A stretch of DNA of 64,000 nucleotides from Bacillota bacterium (GCA_029550685.1 JAKPGY010000076.1:1-64000); one strand, 5' to 3'. Shown: positions 45,877 through 55,648, counted from the stretch's first letter. Numbers and translations are program-made. The notes: a model not told the origin generated them from the sequence alone.

Positions 45877-47136
45877 TTAATGTCCCTGTCGCAGTAATGT
45901 CAGGCAGCTTAATGCTCCTAGAACAGACATTACCACTAAGAACATAAGCCCGCTGGCATAACTGCCGGTGATCTGAATTAAAAAACCTATTATGAAGGGG
46001 GTCATTGACGAGAACAAGTTAGCCGTACCGCTGATCATTCCTGAACTGGCTGCCATCAGCCTGTCCGGGGTGATGGCTTGCAAAATAGCCCAGGCTGCCG
46101 GGAAAACAAATTCATTTATACCTACCGCCAGAATGATACAAATTACAGCTCCTCTCGAGGAAGGTAGGGCTGAAATGCCAAAGGTGGCCAGGGCTACACT
46201 TGATAAAGCCACAAATCCCACTATGCTCTTGTGCTGTACCCGGTCCACCAGTCTGCCACCTATGAAGCAGCTCCCCATGGCAACCAGGTAGGTAATGGTT
46301 ACATAACTGGTCATACCGGACATATCAAAATTACGGGCTTGTACCAGGTATTGAGGTATCCAGGTGAGCAATCCCCACCAGCTGCACATAAATGCCGCAT
46401 AGGCTATGCACAACAACCAAAAAGCGGGATTATGCCATATCTGGCTGGTTCCTTTTCCTTTCTGGTTGTTATCTTCAGCAGCTGGTAAGACGGGCTGATG
46501 GCTTTTTATATAAGCCACTTCCCCGGCAGATATGGAAGGATTATCGTCCGGCCGGCTGGTAATCCAGCCTAACAGTAAAGGAATAACACAAACCAGTCCC
46601 AAAGCGGCGGGGACAAAGAAGCTGTACTCCCATCCCCAGGATGAAATTAGCCAGCCAAACAGGGGTACAGCCAGAGCCGGGGCAAAAGTCCCGCCCATAC
46701 TATATATGGCATTGGCGGTACCCCGTTCCCAGGGCGGAAACCAGTTCTTTACCAGCACACTGAAATTAGGATATTGAATACCGTGGGCAATACCCAGAAG
46801 TATGCGAACGGCAATAATAGCCGCGAAGGAGGCTGCCCACCCTCCGAACATCAGTATCAATGATCCCATAACAATACCCAGTATTAGGGACCGTCTCGGA
46901 CCCAGGCGGCTAATTACGGGAATCATTAAAATATTGGACAGTGAATAAGCCAATAGAAATACGGTCATCAAAAGGCCTTGCCGGGCAGTCTGCCCCAGCA
47001 AGTTCACTTCCTCCAGGAAGCGAGTATCCACCAGCAGCATGCTTACATTGGTTCGCTGCAGATAGATAAACATGTAGGTGACAGCCAGAATTGCTATCAA
47101 GCAATAACGGTAGTTTCCTCTCCCCGAGCTGATCAT
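45877..47136 (-). CDS. MFS transporter
   Basis: Twelve-helix major facilitator of 419 aa. MFIYLQRTNVS in helix 1 and GPRRSLILGI between helices 2 and 3 fit the anion:cation symporter group. RILLGIAHGIQYPNFSVLVKNWFPPWERGTANAIY also fits (typical GEA/ERG motif). Substrates of this group are organic acids. ATG 47136 follows AGAGGTG. A single gene; no partner hints at the substrate. Confidence 0.9.
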   Translation of the reverse strand: MISSGRGNYRYCLIAILAVTYMFIYLQRTNVSMLLVDTRFLEEVNLLGQTARQGLLMTVFLLAYSLSNILMIPVISRLGPRRSLILGIVMGSLILMFGGWAASFAAIIAVRILLGIAHGIQYPNFSVLVKNWFPPWERGTANAIYSMGGTFAPALAVPLFGWLISSWGWEYSFFVPAALGLVCVIPLLLGWITSRPDDNPSISAGEVAYIKSHQPVLPAAEDNNQKGKGTSQIWHNPAFWLLCIAYAAFMCSWWGLLTWIPQYLVQARNFDMSGMTSYVTITYLVAMGSCFIGGRLVDRVQHKSIVGFVALSSVALATFGISALPSSRGAVICIILAVGINEFVFPAAWAILQAITPDRLMAASSGMISGTANLFSSMTPFIIGFLIQITGSYASGLMFLVVMSVLGALSCLTLLRQGH

Positions 47137-47218
47137 AAAAGCACCTCTATTTATAGCTCATGCTCTACATTATAGACCTGCCGGTTGCTTAATTCATCAA
47201 AAAACTACAAAACAAGCC

Positions 47219-47253
47219 AATGCGCCCTCCCTGATGATTGAGAAGGGCGCATT
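47219..47253 (-). terminator. Terminator of asnS
   Basis: AATGCGCCCT (47219-47228) pairs perfectly with AGGGCGCATT (47244-47253), about 40 bp after the asnS stop on the minus strand. Confidence 0.7.
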
Positions 47254-47294
47254 AGGACCTAAGTGAGACCGAAGGGGACCAACAAAAACTCTGG

Positions 47295-48689
47295 TTAGAA
47301 CTCACAGGAATTAACCGTGCGGGGAAAGGGAATGACGTCCCGGATATTGCTGACCCCGGTTAAATACATAATCATTCTTTCAAAACCCAGGCCGAAGCCA
47401 GCATGCCTGACTCCGCCGTATTTACGCAGTTCCAGATACCACCACAGTTCTTCCTGGGACATATTCAGCTCCTTGATACGGGCTTCCAACCGCTCCAGTC
47501 TCTCTTCCCGCTGGCTGCCGCCGATCAATTCACCTACTCCCGGGACTAGTAAATCCATGGCTGCCACAGTCTGCCCGTCATCATTCTGCCGCATATAAAA
47601 AGCCTTGATATCCCGGGGGTAATCAGTAACAAAAACCGGCTTCTTAAAAATTTTTTCAGTTAAATAACGTTCATGCTCAGTTTGCAGATCATTGCCCCAC
47701 TGGGGCGAATACTCGAATTTTTCCCCGGAGGCTTGCAGCAGCTTGATGGCTTCCGTATAAGTAACCTGAGCGAATTCCTGGCTGACAATGGACTGTAGTC
47801 TCTCCAGGAGGCCTTTATCCACAAACTGGTTGCAGAAATTCGTCTCCTCCGGGGCCTGTTCCAGAACATAGTTGATAATATGCTTGACCATGGCTTCAGC
47901 CAGGCGCATATCATCCTGCAGATCCGCAAAGGCCATTTCCGGTTCAATCATCCAAAACTCAGCAGCATGGCGGGCCGTATTGGAATTTTCCGCCCGAAAA
48001 GTTGGTCCAAAAGTGTAGACGTCCCGAAATGCCAGCGCAAAAGCCTCGGCTTCCAGCTGGCCGCTTACCGTCAAATTGGTTTTGCGTCCAAAGAAATCCT
48101 GACTGAAATCAACCTGGCCATTCTCATCCAGGGGCGGGTGCAGGGGATCCAGGACCGTAACCCGGAACATTTCTCCGGCACCTTCTGCATCACTAGCGGT
48201 GACAATGGGGGTATGCACATACACAAAACCCCGCTGCTGAAAAAACTGGTGGATAGCATAGGCTGCCAGTGAACGTATCCGGAAAACGGCGGAAAACAAA
48301 TTGGTCCGGGGGCGCAAATGGGCTACTTCCCGCAGGAACTCACGAGTGTGCCGTTTGGGCTGGATGGGGTAATCTTCCGGGGCATCTCCTTCCAGAATGA
48401 TCTCCTGGGCCTTGATCTCCCAGGGCTGTTTGGCCTCGGGGGTAGCAACTACTACACCCCGTACCGTTATCGCCGCTCCGACTCGATAGCGGGCTACTTC
48501 GGCAAAATTGCTAAGGGTCTCTTTTTCATAGACCACCTGTGCCGTATTAAAATGAGTGCCATCATTGAGGGCGATAAAGCCAAAGGATTTCTGGTCACGG
48601 TTGTTGCGTATCCAGCCGTTAACCTCAACCGGCTGATTTAAATAACGATCGATATCCCTGAATAGCTGCCTGACTACTACTTTATCCAT
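47295..48689 (-). CDS. asnS: Asparaginyl-tRNA synthetase
   Basis: Class II synthetase of 464 aa that charges tRNA-Asn. An N-terminal OB-fold anticodon-binding domain (about residues 10-105) is followed by the class II core. Motif 2 is in [28 protein letters not shown]. Motif 3 is [15 protein letters not shown] near the C-terminus. Within the core, the AsnRS-type sequences rule out AspRS. ATG 48689 is behind GGGAGGATAG. No T-box leader was found; a repeat element occupies the upstream region instead. Confidence 0.96.
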   Translation of the reverse strand: MDKVVVRQLFRDIDRYLNQPVEVNGWIRNNRDQKSFGFIALNDGTHFNTAQVVYEKETLSNFAEVARYRVGAAITVRGVVVATPEAKQPWEIKAQEIILEGDAPEDYPIQPKRHTREFLREVAHLRPRTNLFSAVFRIRSLAAYAIHQFFQQRGFVYVHTPIVTASDAEGAGEMFRVTVLDPLHPPLDENGQVDFSQDFFGRKTNLTVSGQLEAEAFALAFRDVYTFGPTFRAENSNTARHAAEFWMIEPEMAFADLQDDMRLAEAMVKHIINYVLEQAPEETNFCNQFVDKGLLERLQSIVSQEFAQVTYTEAIKLLQASGEKFEYSPQWGNDLQTEHERYLTEKIFKKPVFVTDYPRDIKAFYMRQNDDGQTVAAMDLLVPGVGELIGGSQREERLERLEARIKELNMSQEELWWYLELRKYGGVRHAGFGLGFERMIMYLTGVSNIRDVIPFPRTVNSCEF

Positions 48690-48711
48690 ATCTATCCTCC
48701 CAGTAATTATT

Positions 48712-49048
48712 ACCTGCCGAACAGGCTACGATGAGTGAAAACGTCGCTGCATGGCATCAGCAGGAATATTAGCCGGCGAGTGACTTACGACGAGTCATTG
48801 CAACACACGGCGAAATTGAGGGCTGCGAAGGGGCGCTGGAAACAGGATGTCTCGAGCAGTAAAGACCGAGTGCATGGATGCCGAATTCTTAAGCGGTCCG
48901 CTTCGCATCGAAGTAAGCCGATGGGTTACAGGTGAGGAGTCCCGGAGCGAGCCGGCTAATACCCCTGCCTTCCAGCTAACACTCCTGCCAAGCCGTGGTT
49001 AGAGCAGATGGACATAGAGATCGCCACGCGCTACGCGCTCGCGATGAC
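48712..49048. repeat. Interspersed repeat, copy B (about 335 bp)
   Basis: Homologous over its length to 12683-13004 in the same orientation. Internal inverted arms, GCAGGAATATTAGCCGGC at 48760-48777 and its relative at 48948-48968, enclose about 170 bp. It begins 23 bp upstream of the asnS start codon. The rest of the 48690-49439 gap holds a REP-like module (49055-49110) and no gene. Confidence 0.75.
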
Positions 49049-49439
49049 AGTATAGCTGTCTTTTGCACTAACGCGAGGACAGTTTTCACAGCAATGACAC
49101 AGAGAAAGCTATTTTCACCACAATAATGGATCATAACACCATTTCGTTTTTGCTGACCGGACTCCTTCCTGTTGGTCGTGCTTATTATGCCAATTAAATA
49201 AGATTGTCACTCACCAGAATAGAAGTTCTCGAAATCTAACCATCACCGGGCAGCTTAAATTCTCATTATTTATGGCAAAACCGGACAAAATATGCCCTTA
49301 ATTGACCATCCCGTTAGCTTGTGAAGGTATAATTAGCTGCTTTGCATTATAATAGTGGTATAAGGGAAAGAACTGTTTTTTAATCAGCTTAGTAGCAGGC
49401 GATGCAGCACTGCTAGAAGACAACGTAGGAGATGTTTTT

Positions 49440-50264
49440 ATGAGCTTGATAGAAGTTGATACCAGCAAATGCCAGCGGGATCGCATCTGTGCCCAGGAAT
49501 GCCCGGGCAAACTCATAATTTTCCCGCAAAAAGACAGCTATCCCACTACGATAGAGCAAGCCGGGGAATTCTGCATTGACTGCGGTCATTGCATAGCCGT
49601 GTGTCCCCATGGAGCCCTGAAGCTAAAAGGCCTTGGCCCAGAAAAGCTAGAAGCTGTAAATCACCAACTGCTGCCCAGCCCGAGCCAGGTGCGTCATTTC
49701 TTGACCTCGAGACGTTCAACCCGTACTTTCAAGAAAAAGGTGGTAAGCCGCCAGCAAATTGAGGAATTAATTGATATCGCTCGTTATGCCCCCAGCGGCA
49801 GCAACAAACAACAGGTTCACTGGCTGGTTATAGAAGGCCAGGACAAAGTGCAGCATTTGGCTGGTATGGTGGCAGATTGGATGTGCATGATGCTGCAGCA
49901 TAGCCAGGACGAAGCTATGAACCGCCGTTATGCTCGGGTGGTGGAAGCCTGGGATCAAGGTGTAGACCGGATTCTTCGCCGGGCTCCTTCGGTGATAATT
50001 GCTCATGCCCCCGCTGATGTGTTCGGTGTGGCCACTGACTGCGTAATTAGTTTAACCTACCTGGAGCTAGCCGCTTATTCCCAGGGGTTGGGTACTTGCT
50101 GGGCCGGTTTCCTGACTACCGCTGCCACTTACTACCCTCCCCTGCAAGAAGCCCTTGAGCTGCCTGCGGGACACCTGCCCTATGGAGCTCTTATGCTAGG
50201 CTATCCAGTATATCAATACCAGCGAATTCCCCAACGCCAGCCAGCCCGGGTTATATGGAGCTAA
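49440..50264 (+). CDS. Nitroreductase family protein with N-terminal ferredoxin domain
   Basis: A 274-aa fusion. Residues about 1-65 form a two-cluster 4Fe-4S ferredoxin: CIDCGHCIAVCP is classical, and the first motif is CQRDRICAQECP. Residues about 80-270 are an FMN-binding nitroreductase domain (SRRSTRTFKKKVVSRQQIEELIDIARYAPSGSNKQ). Such fusions are common in anaerobes and may pass electrons from ferredoxin-level donors to flavin, but the substrate is unknown. ATG 49440 lies behind TAGGAGATG. It precedes the CoA-binding protein gene by about 70 bp. Confidence 0.92.
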   Translation: MSLIEVDTSKCQRDRICAQECPGKLIIFPQKDSYPTTIEQAGEFCIDCGHCIAVCPHGALKLKGLGPEKLEAVNHQLLPSPSQVRHFLTSRRSTRTFKKKVVSRQQIEELIDIARYAPSGSNKQQVHWLVIEGQDKVQHLAGMVADWMCMMLQHSQDEAMNRRYARVVEAWDQGVDRILRRAPSVIIAHAPADVFGVATDCVISLTYLELAAYSQGLGTCWAGFLTTAATYYPPLQEALELPAGHLPYGALMLGYPVYQYQRIPQRQPARVIWS

Positions 50265-50333
50265 ATAAGTAGTTATTAATTCAGACATATTATACATACG
50301 GCTGCAAAATCTAACCAAGGAAGGAGTTATTTA

Positions 50334-50744
50334 ATGACGAATAATGATGAACAAAAAAAGGCCCTATTAGAGAATGCTCAGGTGATCGCGGTAGTAGGTC
50401 TGTCGGATAATCCTGATCGTCCCAGCAACCGTATCGGCAGGTACCTGCAGCAGCAGGGATATAAAGTTATTCCGGTCAACCCCTCCCTCACGGAAGTCTT
50501 GGGCGAAAAATGCTACCCCGATCTTCAATCCATCCCCTGCGATGTGGATGTGGTGGATGTGTTCCGGCGCAGCGAAGAAGTATACAACATTGTCAAAGCT
50601 GCTCAGGAGAAAAACATACCTGCGGTTTGGACCCAGATGGGGGTCCGCTGTAATGAAGCCAGTCAAAAATTAGCCCAGGAGCACAACATGACCCTGATCG
50701 AAGACTGCTGTATCATGAGAGAACATCAACGCCTGTTGAAATAA
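50334..50744 (+). CDS. CoA-binding domain protein (YccU-like)
   Basis: A 136-aa single-domain protein with a Rossmann-type CoA-binding fold. IAVVGLSDNPDRPSNRIGRYL near the N-terminus is the nucleotide-binding loop, and DVVDVFRRSEEV and PAVWTQMGVR are family blocks. Its role is unknown; in acyl-CoA synthetases the same fold binds CoA. ATG 50334 follows AAGGAAGGAG. Possibly co-transcribed with the nitroreductase gene. Confidence 0.9.
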   Translation: MTNNDEQKKALLENAQVIAVVGLSDNPDRPSNRIGRYLQQQGYKVIPVNPSLTEVLGEKCYPDLQSIPCDVDVVDVFRRSEEVYNIVKAAQEKNIPAVWTQMGVRCNEASQKLAQEHNMTLIEDCCIMREHQRLLK

Positions 50745-50794
50745 AATAAAAAACAAACCCCCATTCCTTGGCGTTGAGGGGATTATAGACTATC

Positions 50795-51289
50795 GAAAAA
50801 GGCACGTAAAGAGATCGCCACGTGGCTACGCTTCTCGCAACATTAGTCGTGAGCGATAGCGAACATCAGCAACCTTAATTGTGGTCGTAACCCATAGGGT
50901 TTGAACACATCGGGAGTACCCGAAGGGTGTAGTGCCGGAACGGCCGATGACACAACCGAAAGCCCATCATATGTGTCATTGCTGTGAAAACAGACTTCGC
51001 GATGATGAAAAGACTTCTATTGTGTCATCGCGAGGAGCGAAGCGACGTGGCGATCTCATCCAACAGGCCTGCTGTCCACGTTGAGATTGCTTCGCTGCGC
51101 TCGCAATGACACAAATGGTGCCTTTTCATTTATTGTGGCCTGCACCGCGGGTGACAATTGCTGTGAAAACAGATTCCAGACGTGTCATTGCGAGACCCCG
51201 AAGGGGTCGTGGCAATCCCAATGCCGATCTACACTAAACACGTCTTGGCAAGTATGTTAGCCGGAATGCAGGAGTATTAGCCGACCGCT
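50795..51289. repeat. Composite REP-like repeat region with partial copy C of the interspersed repeat
   Basis: No gene is seen in this 545-bp gap. Units related to GTGTCATTGCGAG...CGTGGCAATCTC occur at 50811-50840 (inverted), 51021-51057, 51083-51112 (inverted) and 51181-51220. A module TGCTGTGAAAACAG occurs at about 50981 and 51159, and in inverted form near 49090. The end, 51224-51283, is an inverted partial copy of the repeat at 12683 and 48712. Confidence 0.65.
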
Positions 51290-51973
51290 TTATTCCAGCA
51301 TCAATTTCTCCAATTCCAGGGGCTGCAGATGCCGGCCGTCTTTGTATGCCCGCATATTGCCCCCGGATATTTCATCTATTAAAACGATCTGTTTATCCGG
51401 ACCTACCCGGCCGAATTCAAACTTAATGTCATAGAGTTCGATCCCTTTTTTCGCCAGCTCATCTTTAACAATAGCGGTAATCTTCCGGGTTAAATCTTTT
51501 AAGACTGCGTACTCCTGATGGGTAAGAATACCCAGCATGTCCAGAGCATCCTCAGTTATAGGCGGGTCCTGGCGAGCGTCATCTTTCAGGGTTACTTCCA
51601 CGAAGTAATCCAAGGGCTGCCCCTCCTGCACATAATCTCCATAGCGGCGCAGAAAACTACCTACTGCCCGTAAGCGGCAAATGATTTCCAGCCCTTTGCC
51701 AAAAAGAGTCGCCGGTCTAACGGTCATGGTGGCCTGCTCAATATCAGCATCTATGTAATGAGTAGGGATACCCTTTTGATGTAAAACCTCAAAAAAATAT
51801 TGGGTTAGCCGCAAACCTGCCCGCCCGGCTCCTTCTATGGTTAATCCTACCGAGTTAGAACCTGGATCAAATACTCCATTTTCACCGGTGGCGTCGTCTT
51901 TAAACTTTAGAAGTAAATTGCCGTCTTCCAGTTGATATACGTCTTTGGTTTTACCAGTATAAACTAGCTGCAC
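51290..51973 (-). CDS. purC: Phosphoribosylaminoimidazole-succinocarboxamide synthase
   Basis: Purine biosynthesis enzyme that joins CAIR and aspartate with ATP, 227 aa. YTGKTKDVYQLEDGNLLLKFKDDATG at the N-terminus and FGRVGPDKQIVLIDEISGGNMR near the C-terminus are diagnostic. The length is that of the short bacterial form. The GTG start at 51973 lies behind GGAAGGG. It stands alone, away from other pur genes, flanked by repeats downstream. Confidence 0.96.
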   Translation of the reverse strand: MQLVYTGKTKDVYQLEDGNLLLKFKDDATGENGVFDPGSNSVGLTIEGAGRAGLRLTQYFFEVLHQKGIPTHYIDADIEQATMTVRPATLFGKGLEIICRLRAVGSFLRRYGDYVQEGQPLDYFVEVTLKDDARQDPPITEDALDMLGILTHQEYAVLKDLTRKITAIVKDELAKKGIELYDIKFEFGRVGPDKQIVLIDEISGGNMRAYKDGRHLQPLELEKLMLE

Positions 51974-52274
51974 AATTACCCATTCCCTTCCTCTGATGGT
52001 ACTGACACGATTATACTATATGCTGCTTGGCCTTAAAACGCAAAAAACATGCCACCATACATTTGGAGCCACCCGGTCCTTGCAAACTATTCCAAGTGTT
52101 ACTAAAACAGACTGTTCGGATATGTTACAAAGTAGCTACATGTTACTGTTTGGTTGCTATTGAACAAGCAGTTTACCTGGGAAAAACTACATATCTAATC
52201 GGGGTGTCCCCGAAGCGGCTATGAACATACAATAAAGCAACTCATTTAGTAACCAATTAAAGGAGGTTTTATAA

Positions 52275-52775
52275 ATGTCCCGCTGGCATAATAGAGTACC
52301 ACACTGGGATGATTGTCCTTCCTGGGACAGTACCCCTTTTTGGCATGGCCGCAGACGGCATCACTTCCACGACGAAACCCCACCCGATGAAGAAGTAAGA
52401 TTGTTCAGCTTGGTGGCTTCTGATCCGGCCAATGGTGCTGTGGACGTCCGCTCCGGCCGCTTTACCGTGACTTTGACATTTGATGAAAACGTGGTAAATA
52501 ATGGTGCGTGGGCGCATAACCGCCATAGAATAAGAATGTGGGCCGGTACTTTCCGCATTCCCATTCGCGTTACCCACAATGGGAAAAAGGTCTTTGTAAC
52601 ACCCATTAACGGTCTGCCGGCTAATTCCAAAATTACTGTAGCCGTAGCGCCAGATTTTATGTCCTCATCGGGCCACATTCTAGGGAAAACTGCTATCATA
52701 ATCTTTTCTACCGCTAAATTTTCTTCTACCGTCAGAATTACCCGCCGCCGGCTGATTGCTGCCGTCGAAGAATAA
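52275..52775 (+). CDS. Bacterial Ig-like (Big_5/SbsA-type) domain protein
   Basis: A 166-aa protein. A His/Trp-rich N-terminus (about residues 1-35) precedes one Ig-like domain (about 42-150) with ASDPANGAVDVRSGRFTVTLTFDENV and KITVAVAPDFMSSSGHIL. This is the pattern of Big_5 or SbsA-like domains of surface proteins. No signal peptide or anchor is seen. A strong AAAGGAGG site precedes ATG 52275. The preceding 51974-52262 stretch shows no gene. Function unknown; like the DNRLRE protein, it may belong to an extracellular or spore structure. Confidence 0.7.
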   Translation: MSRWHNRVPHWDDCPSWDSTPFWHGRRRHHFHDETPPDEEVRLFSLVASDPANGAVDVRSGRFTVTLTFDENVVNNGAWAHNRHRIRMWAGTFRIPIRVTHNGKKVFVTPINGLPANSKITVAVAPDFMSSSGHILGKTAIIIFSTAKFSSTVRITRRRLIAAVEE

Positions 52776-52784
52776 ATTTTAATA

Positions 52785-52829
52785 GTCAGGTCCTGGAGCA
52801 GCTGCCCAGTGGTTGTTTCAGGACCTGAC
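52785..52829 (+). terminator. Terminator after the Ig-like protein gene
   Basis: GTCAGGTCCTG (52785-52795) and CAGGACCTGAC (52819-52829) form a perfect 11-bp stem, followed by CCTCTT. It also lies just beyond the convergent crotonase-like gene. Confidence 0.65.
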
Positions 52830-52841
52830 CCTCTTAACAGG

Positions 52842-53606
52842 TCAAACGGTGGACCTTATTCCTGAAGCCATAGTCAGCAAAACCTGGTTACGGTCCTCCA
52901 TGTTCAAAGCCTGTTCCATGCCCCCGGCATCAATATTCATATTAATGGCTTCCTTGGTCAGTCTTAAAACCATGGGATTGCGTTTGGCGATTTTACGAGC
53001 CATTTCCAGTCCGGTATCATATAAAGCCGATCTATCCACCATACGCGAAATCATGCCCAGATCAACTGCCTCCTGAGCCGAGATGAACTCACCCAAATAC
53101 ATTATCTCGTAAGCCCTTCCTGCTCCAATTAAGCGCGGCAACAGGTAGCTGCAGGCCATATCTGCTCCGCCCAGGCCAATATTAATGTAAGCCGCACAAA
53201 AACGAGCATCGGTAGAAATGATGCGAATATCAGAAGCCAGTACAAAGCTGAAACCCAGACCGGCAGCTGCTCCATGCACCAGGGCAATAATTGGCTGCGG
53301 TGCCCGGCGCATAGCCAGATTCAACCGGCCCAGCCTGGCTTGAAACTTATAAAAATCGGCCGCATTTGCTAAGGCACTGTTTTCCAAAGTGTACTTCATA
53401 TCCAGACCGGCACAAAAACCCTTTTCTCCGGCCCCCCGCAACATTATTACCCTGGTATCCATGTCATAGAGGCGGTTACGCCAAAATTCCTCTAATTCAT
53501 CCAGCATTTCCCCGTTTATGGAGTTATAGGCAGCCGGACGATTAAGGGTAAGCAAACCAATGCCGTCTTCAACTATTTCCCAGATAATACTGCGGTATTG
53601 TTCCAT
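52842..53606 (-). CDS. Crotonase-fold protein lacking both classical catalytic Glu
   Basis: A 254-aa enoyl-CoA hydratase/isomerase family member. The places of the two hydratase glutamates read AAAGLGFSFVLA and FCAAYINIGLGGADM, so neither Glu is present. IGLxGADM is typical of a large subgroup in which an Asp may act instead, as in dienoyl-CoA isomerase-like enzymes. The exact reaction is uncertain. It starts at ATG 53606 behind GTGAGGAT. It lies about 100 bp downstream of the long acyl-CoA dehydrogenase gene on the same strand and is probably co-transcribed. Confidence 0.82.
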   Translation of the reverse strand: MEQYRSIIWEIVEDGIGLLTLNRPAAYNSINGEMLDELEEFWRNRLYDMDTRVIMLRGAGEKGFCAGLDMKYTLENSALANAADFYKFQARLGRLNLAMRRAPQPIIALVHGAAAGLGFSFVLASDIRIISTDARFCAAYINIGLGGADMACSYLLPRLIGAGRAYEIMYLGEFISAQEAVDLGMISRMVDRSALYDTGLEMARKIAKRNPMVLRLTKEAINMNIDAGGMEQALNMEDRNQVLLTMASGIRSTV

Positions 53607-53703
53607 ATATCCTCACTCTCCTTAAACTATTGTCTTTACAACTGTGCCACTTCCTGTGGGCTTTGCAAAGTTAAATTTATTATACTTCTCTTTTATAGTT
53701 CTA

Positions 53704-55497
53704 TTATACAAAAGCGGTAACCGGAACCTGGGAAATCATACCCGTACCCCGGGTTAATATGCGGCTCAAGCTGTCTATACGGGGCAGTTCATACTCAAAA
53801 TAATAACTTAAGGTATGTAATTTCCCCTGGTAAAAATATTGGTCCTGGCCATGCCCATTGGTGTCCTGAGCCTGCCGAACCGCCAGTCCCTGAACCAACC
53901 ACTGCCATCCGACAGCAAGAATACTGGCCAGTTCCAAATAAAGGGTGGCATCTCCGAGGAACAGCTCCAGGTCCCCCTGACCGGCGTACTGTAATAAATG
54001 CGTGGTTACCTTATTCATGACCTGCAGAGATTTTTCCAGAGCTTCAGCATAAGGCTGCAAAAGAGCGTCACCCCGCGCCTCCTCAATGGTTCTTAGCACT
54101 TCCTCGCAAAAATATTGGTAAGCCTTCCCCCTTTTCATAGTAACTTTGCGCCCCAGCAGGTCCTGTCCCTGGATACCGGTAGTACCTTCATGAATCGGAT
54201 CAATGCGGATATCACGGTAATACTGCTCTACCGGGAAGTCGCTGCAATAGCCATAACCTCCCAAGCACTGGATAGCAGCGCTGGTAGACAGTATCCCCAT
54301 TTCCGAGGGGTAAGTCTTGACTATCGGCACCAGGAAATCTACCAACAGTTCATGTCGTTCCCGATCTTGCCCAATACGAGCCAGGTCAATATACTTGCTG
54401 ACCTGCAGGCAGAGGGCCAGAGCGCCTTCAGCTACCGCCCGCTGAAAAAGCAGCATCCTCTTGATATCAGGATGTTCAATAATAGGAATTTGAGGGGATT
54501 CCGGATTCTTTTGGGAAAGTCCCCGCCCTTGCAGTCGCTGCCGGCAATATTCTAGAGATGCATAATAGGCAGCGGTTGCTTTTCCGGCTGCACCTATGCC
54601 TACATTTACTCGTTCTTCATTCATCATCTGAAACATATAGGTCAAACCCTTATTAGGTTCACCCACTAGATATCCCCGGCAGTCGTCATTGTCTCCCAGG
54701 GACAGCTGGCAGGCTGGACAACCCCGGTAACCCAGTTTATGTTCAATGCCGGTACAAATCACATCATTGGAAACCAGTCCCGTATCATCAACCCGTAATC
54801 GGGGTACCACAAACAGGGAAATTCCTTTTACTCCTGCCGGGGCACCCTTAATCCGGGCCAACATCATATGTACGGTATTATCGGTAGCATTGGTACAACC
54901 TGCGGTAATAAATATCTTCTGCCCCTTGATTTTATAGTATCCTAATCCAGTATCTTCAGCGGTAGTCCTGATATCGGCTAAAGAACTTCCCGCATTGGGC
55001 TCGGTAAGGGCCATGGTGCCCTGCCAGCATCCGGTTAACATGGGCTGCAGGTAGGTTTCCTGCAGCCGGGGCGACCCAAATGCCGCTAACAGGTTGGCTG
55101 CCCCGGTAGTCAGCTGCAAATAGGCCGACAATGAAAAATTGGCTGCCCCCATGATGAACATCAGAGCTGAGTTAACCACACTGGGCAATTGCTGGCCTCC
55201 TTGCTCATAGGTCATGGTAGGATTTACCCATCCTCCTTCCCCACAGGTTTTCATAAAGGATCGTACTTTTGGGTGAACATGGGCCACTCCATCCACAAAC
55301 CGGGGCGGATTTTTATCCATTTCTTGAAACAGCGGATACATTACCTCCCCCGCCAGTTTGCTTATGGTATCCAGACTCAAGGCAAAGATCTCCGGGCTGT
55401 GATCCCGGTACAGATCATACTGGGTCAACTCTTCCACTTTTAAAACCTCCTGCAGCAGGAAGTCGATATTGCGCCGGCTGAAAAACTGCTGTGCCAT
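53704..55497 (-). CDS. Acyl-CoA dehydrogenase, long form with C-terminal extension
   Basis: FAD-dependent acyl-CoA dehydrogenase of 597 aa, longer than the 380-residue form because of an extra N-terminal block and an AcdA-type C-terminal domain (about residues 465-590). MALTEPNAGSSLADIR and GGYGYCSDFPVEQYYRDIRIDPIHEGTTGIQ are intact, with the catalytic Glu in HEGT. Long members are typical of fatty-acyl substrates or of membrane-linked beta-oxidation in syntrophs. ATG 55497 follows AGAGGAGG. A sigma-54 promoter lies 52 bp upstream. Confidence 0.93.
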   Translation of the reverse strand: MAQQFFSRRNIDFLLQEVLKVEELTQYDLYRDHSPEIFALSLDTISKLAGEVMYPLFQEMDKNPPRFVDGVAHVHPKVRSFMKTCGEGGWVNPTMTYEQGGQQLPSVVNSALMFIMGAANFSLSAYLQLTTGAANLLAAFGSPRLQETYLQPMLTGCWQGTMALTEPNAGSSLADIRTTAEDTGLGYYKIKGQKIFITAGCTNATDNTVHMMLARIKGAPAGVKGISLFVVPRLRVDDTGLVSNDVICTGIEHKLGYRGCPACQLSLGDNDDCRGYLVGEPNKGLTYMFQMMNEERVNVGIGAAGKATAAYYASLEYCRQRLQGRGLSQKNPESPQIPIIEHPDIKRMLLFQRAVAEGALALCLQVSKYIDLARIGQDRERHELLVDFLVPIVKTYPSEMGILSTSAAIQCLGGYGYCSDFPVEQYYRDIRIDPIHEGTTGIQGQDLLGRKVTMKRGKAYQYFCEEVLRTIEEARGDALLQPYAEALEKSLQVMNKVTTHLLQYAGQGDLELFLGDATLYLELASILAVGWQWLVQGLAVRQAQDTNGHGQDQYFYQGKLHTLSYYFEYELPRIDSLSRILTRGTGMISQVPVTAFV

Positions 55498-55548
55498 CTA
55501 ATCCGCCTCCTCTGAAAAATCCTTCTAGTAATACCATCCTGCTGGTTT

Positions 55549-55563
55549 GCAATATTAATGCCA
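55549..55563 (-). promoter_or_regulatory. Sigma-54 promoter of the acyl-CoA dehydrogenase/crotonase pair
   Basis: On the minus strand, TGGCATTAATATTGC then AA matches the -24/-12 consensus, with GG and GC exactly 10 bases apart. The expected start, about 55537, is 40 bp before the dehydrogenase gene. Confidence 0.8.
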
Positions 55564-55622
55564 AAGCTGGGTTGGCTGCCACTTATTTGCAGCCAACCTA
55601 TATAGAGAGCAAAAATGTGAAA

Positions 55623-55648
55623 TCCCGGGCTTTTTCGTGGGCCCGGGA
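55623..55648. other. GC-rich hairpin between activator and dehydrogenase genes
   Basis: TCCCGGGC (55623-55630) pairs perfectly with GCCCGGGA (55641-55648). It lies between the candidate enhancer and the sigma-54 promoter; its role is unclear. Confidence 0.4.

Noticed and set aside
48690-49000. T-box leader for asnS (also looked for before glnS, 15881-16116)
   Set aside because: No T-box sequence TGGnACCGCG or specifier-loop pattern was found on the relevant strand.
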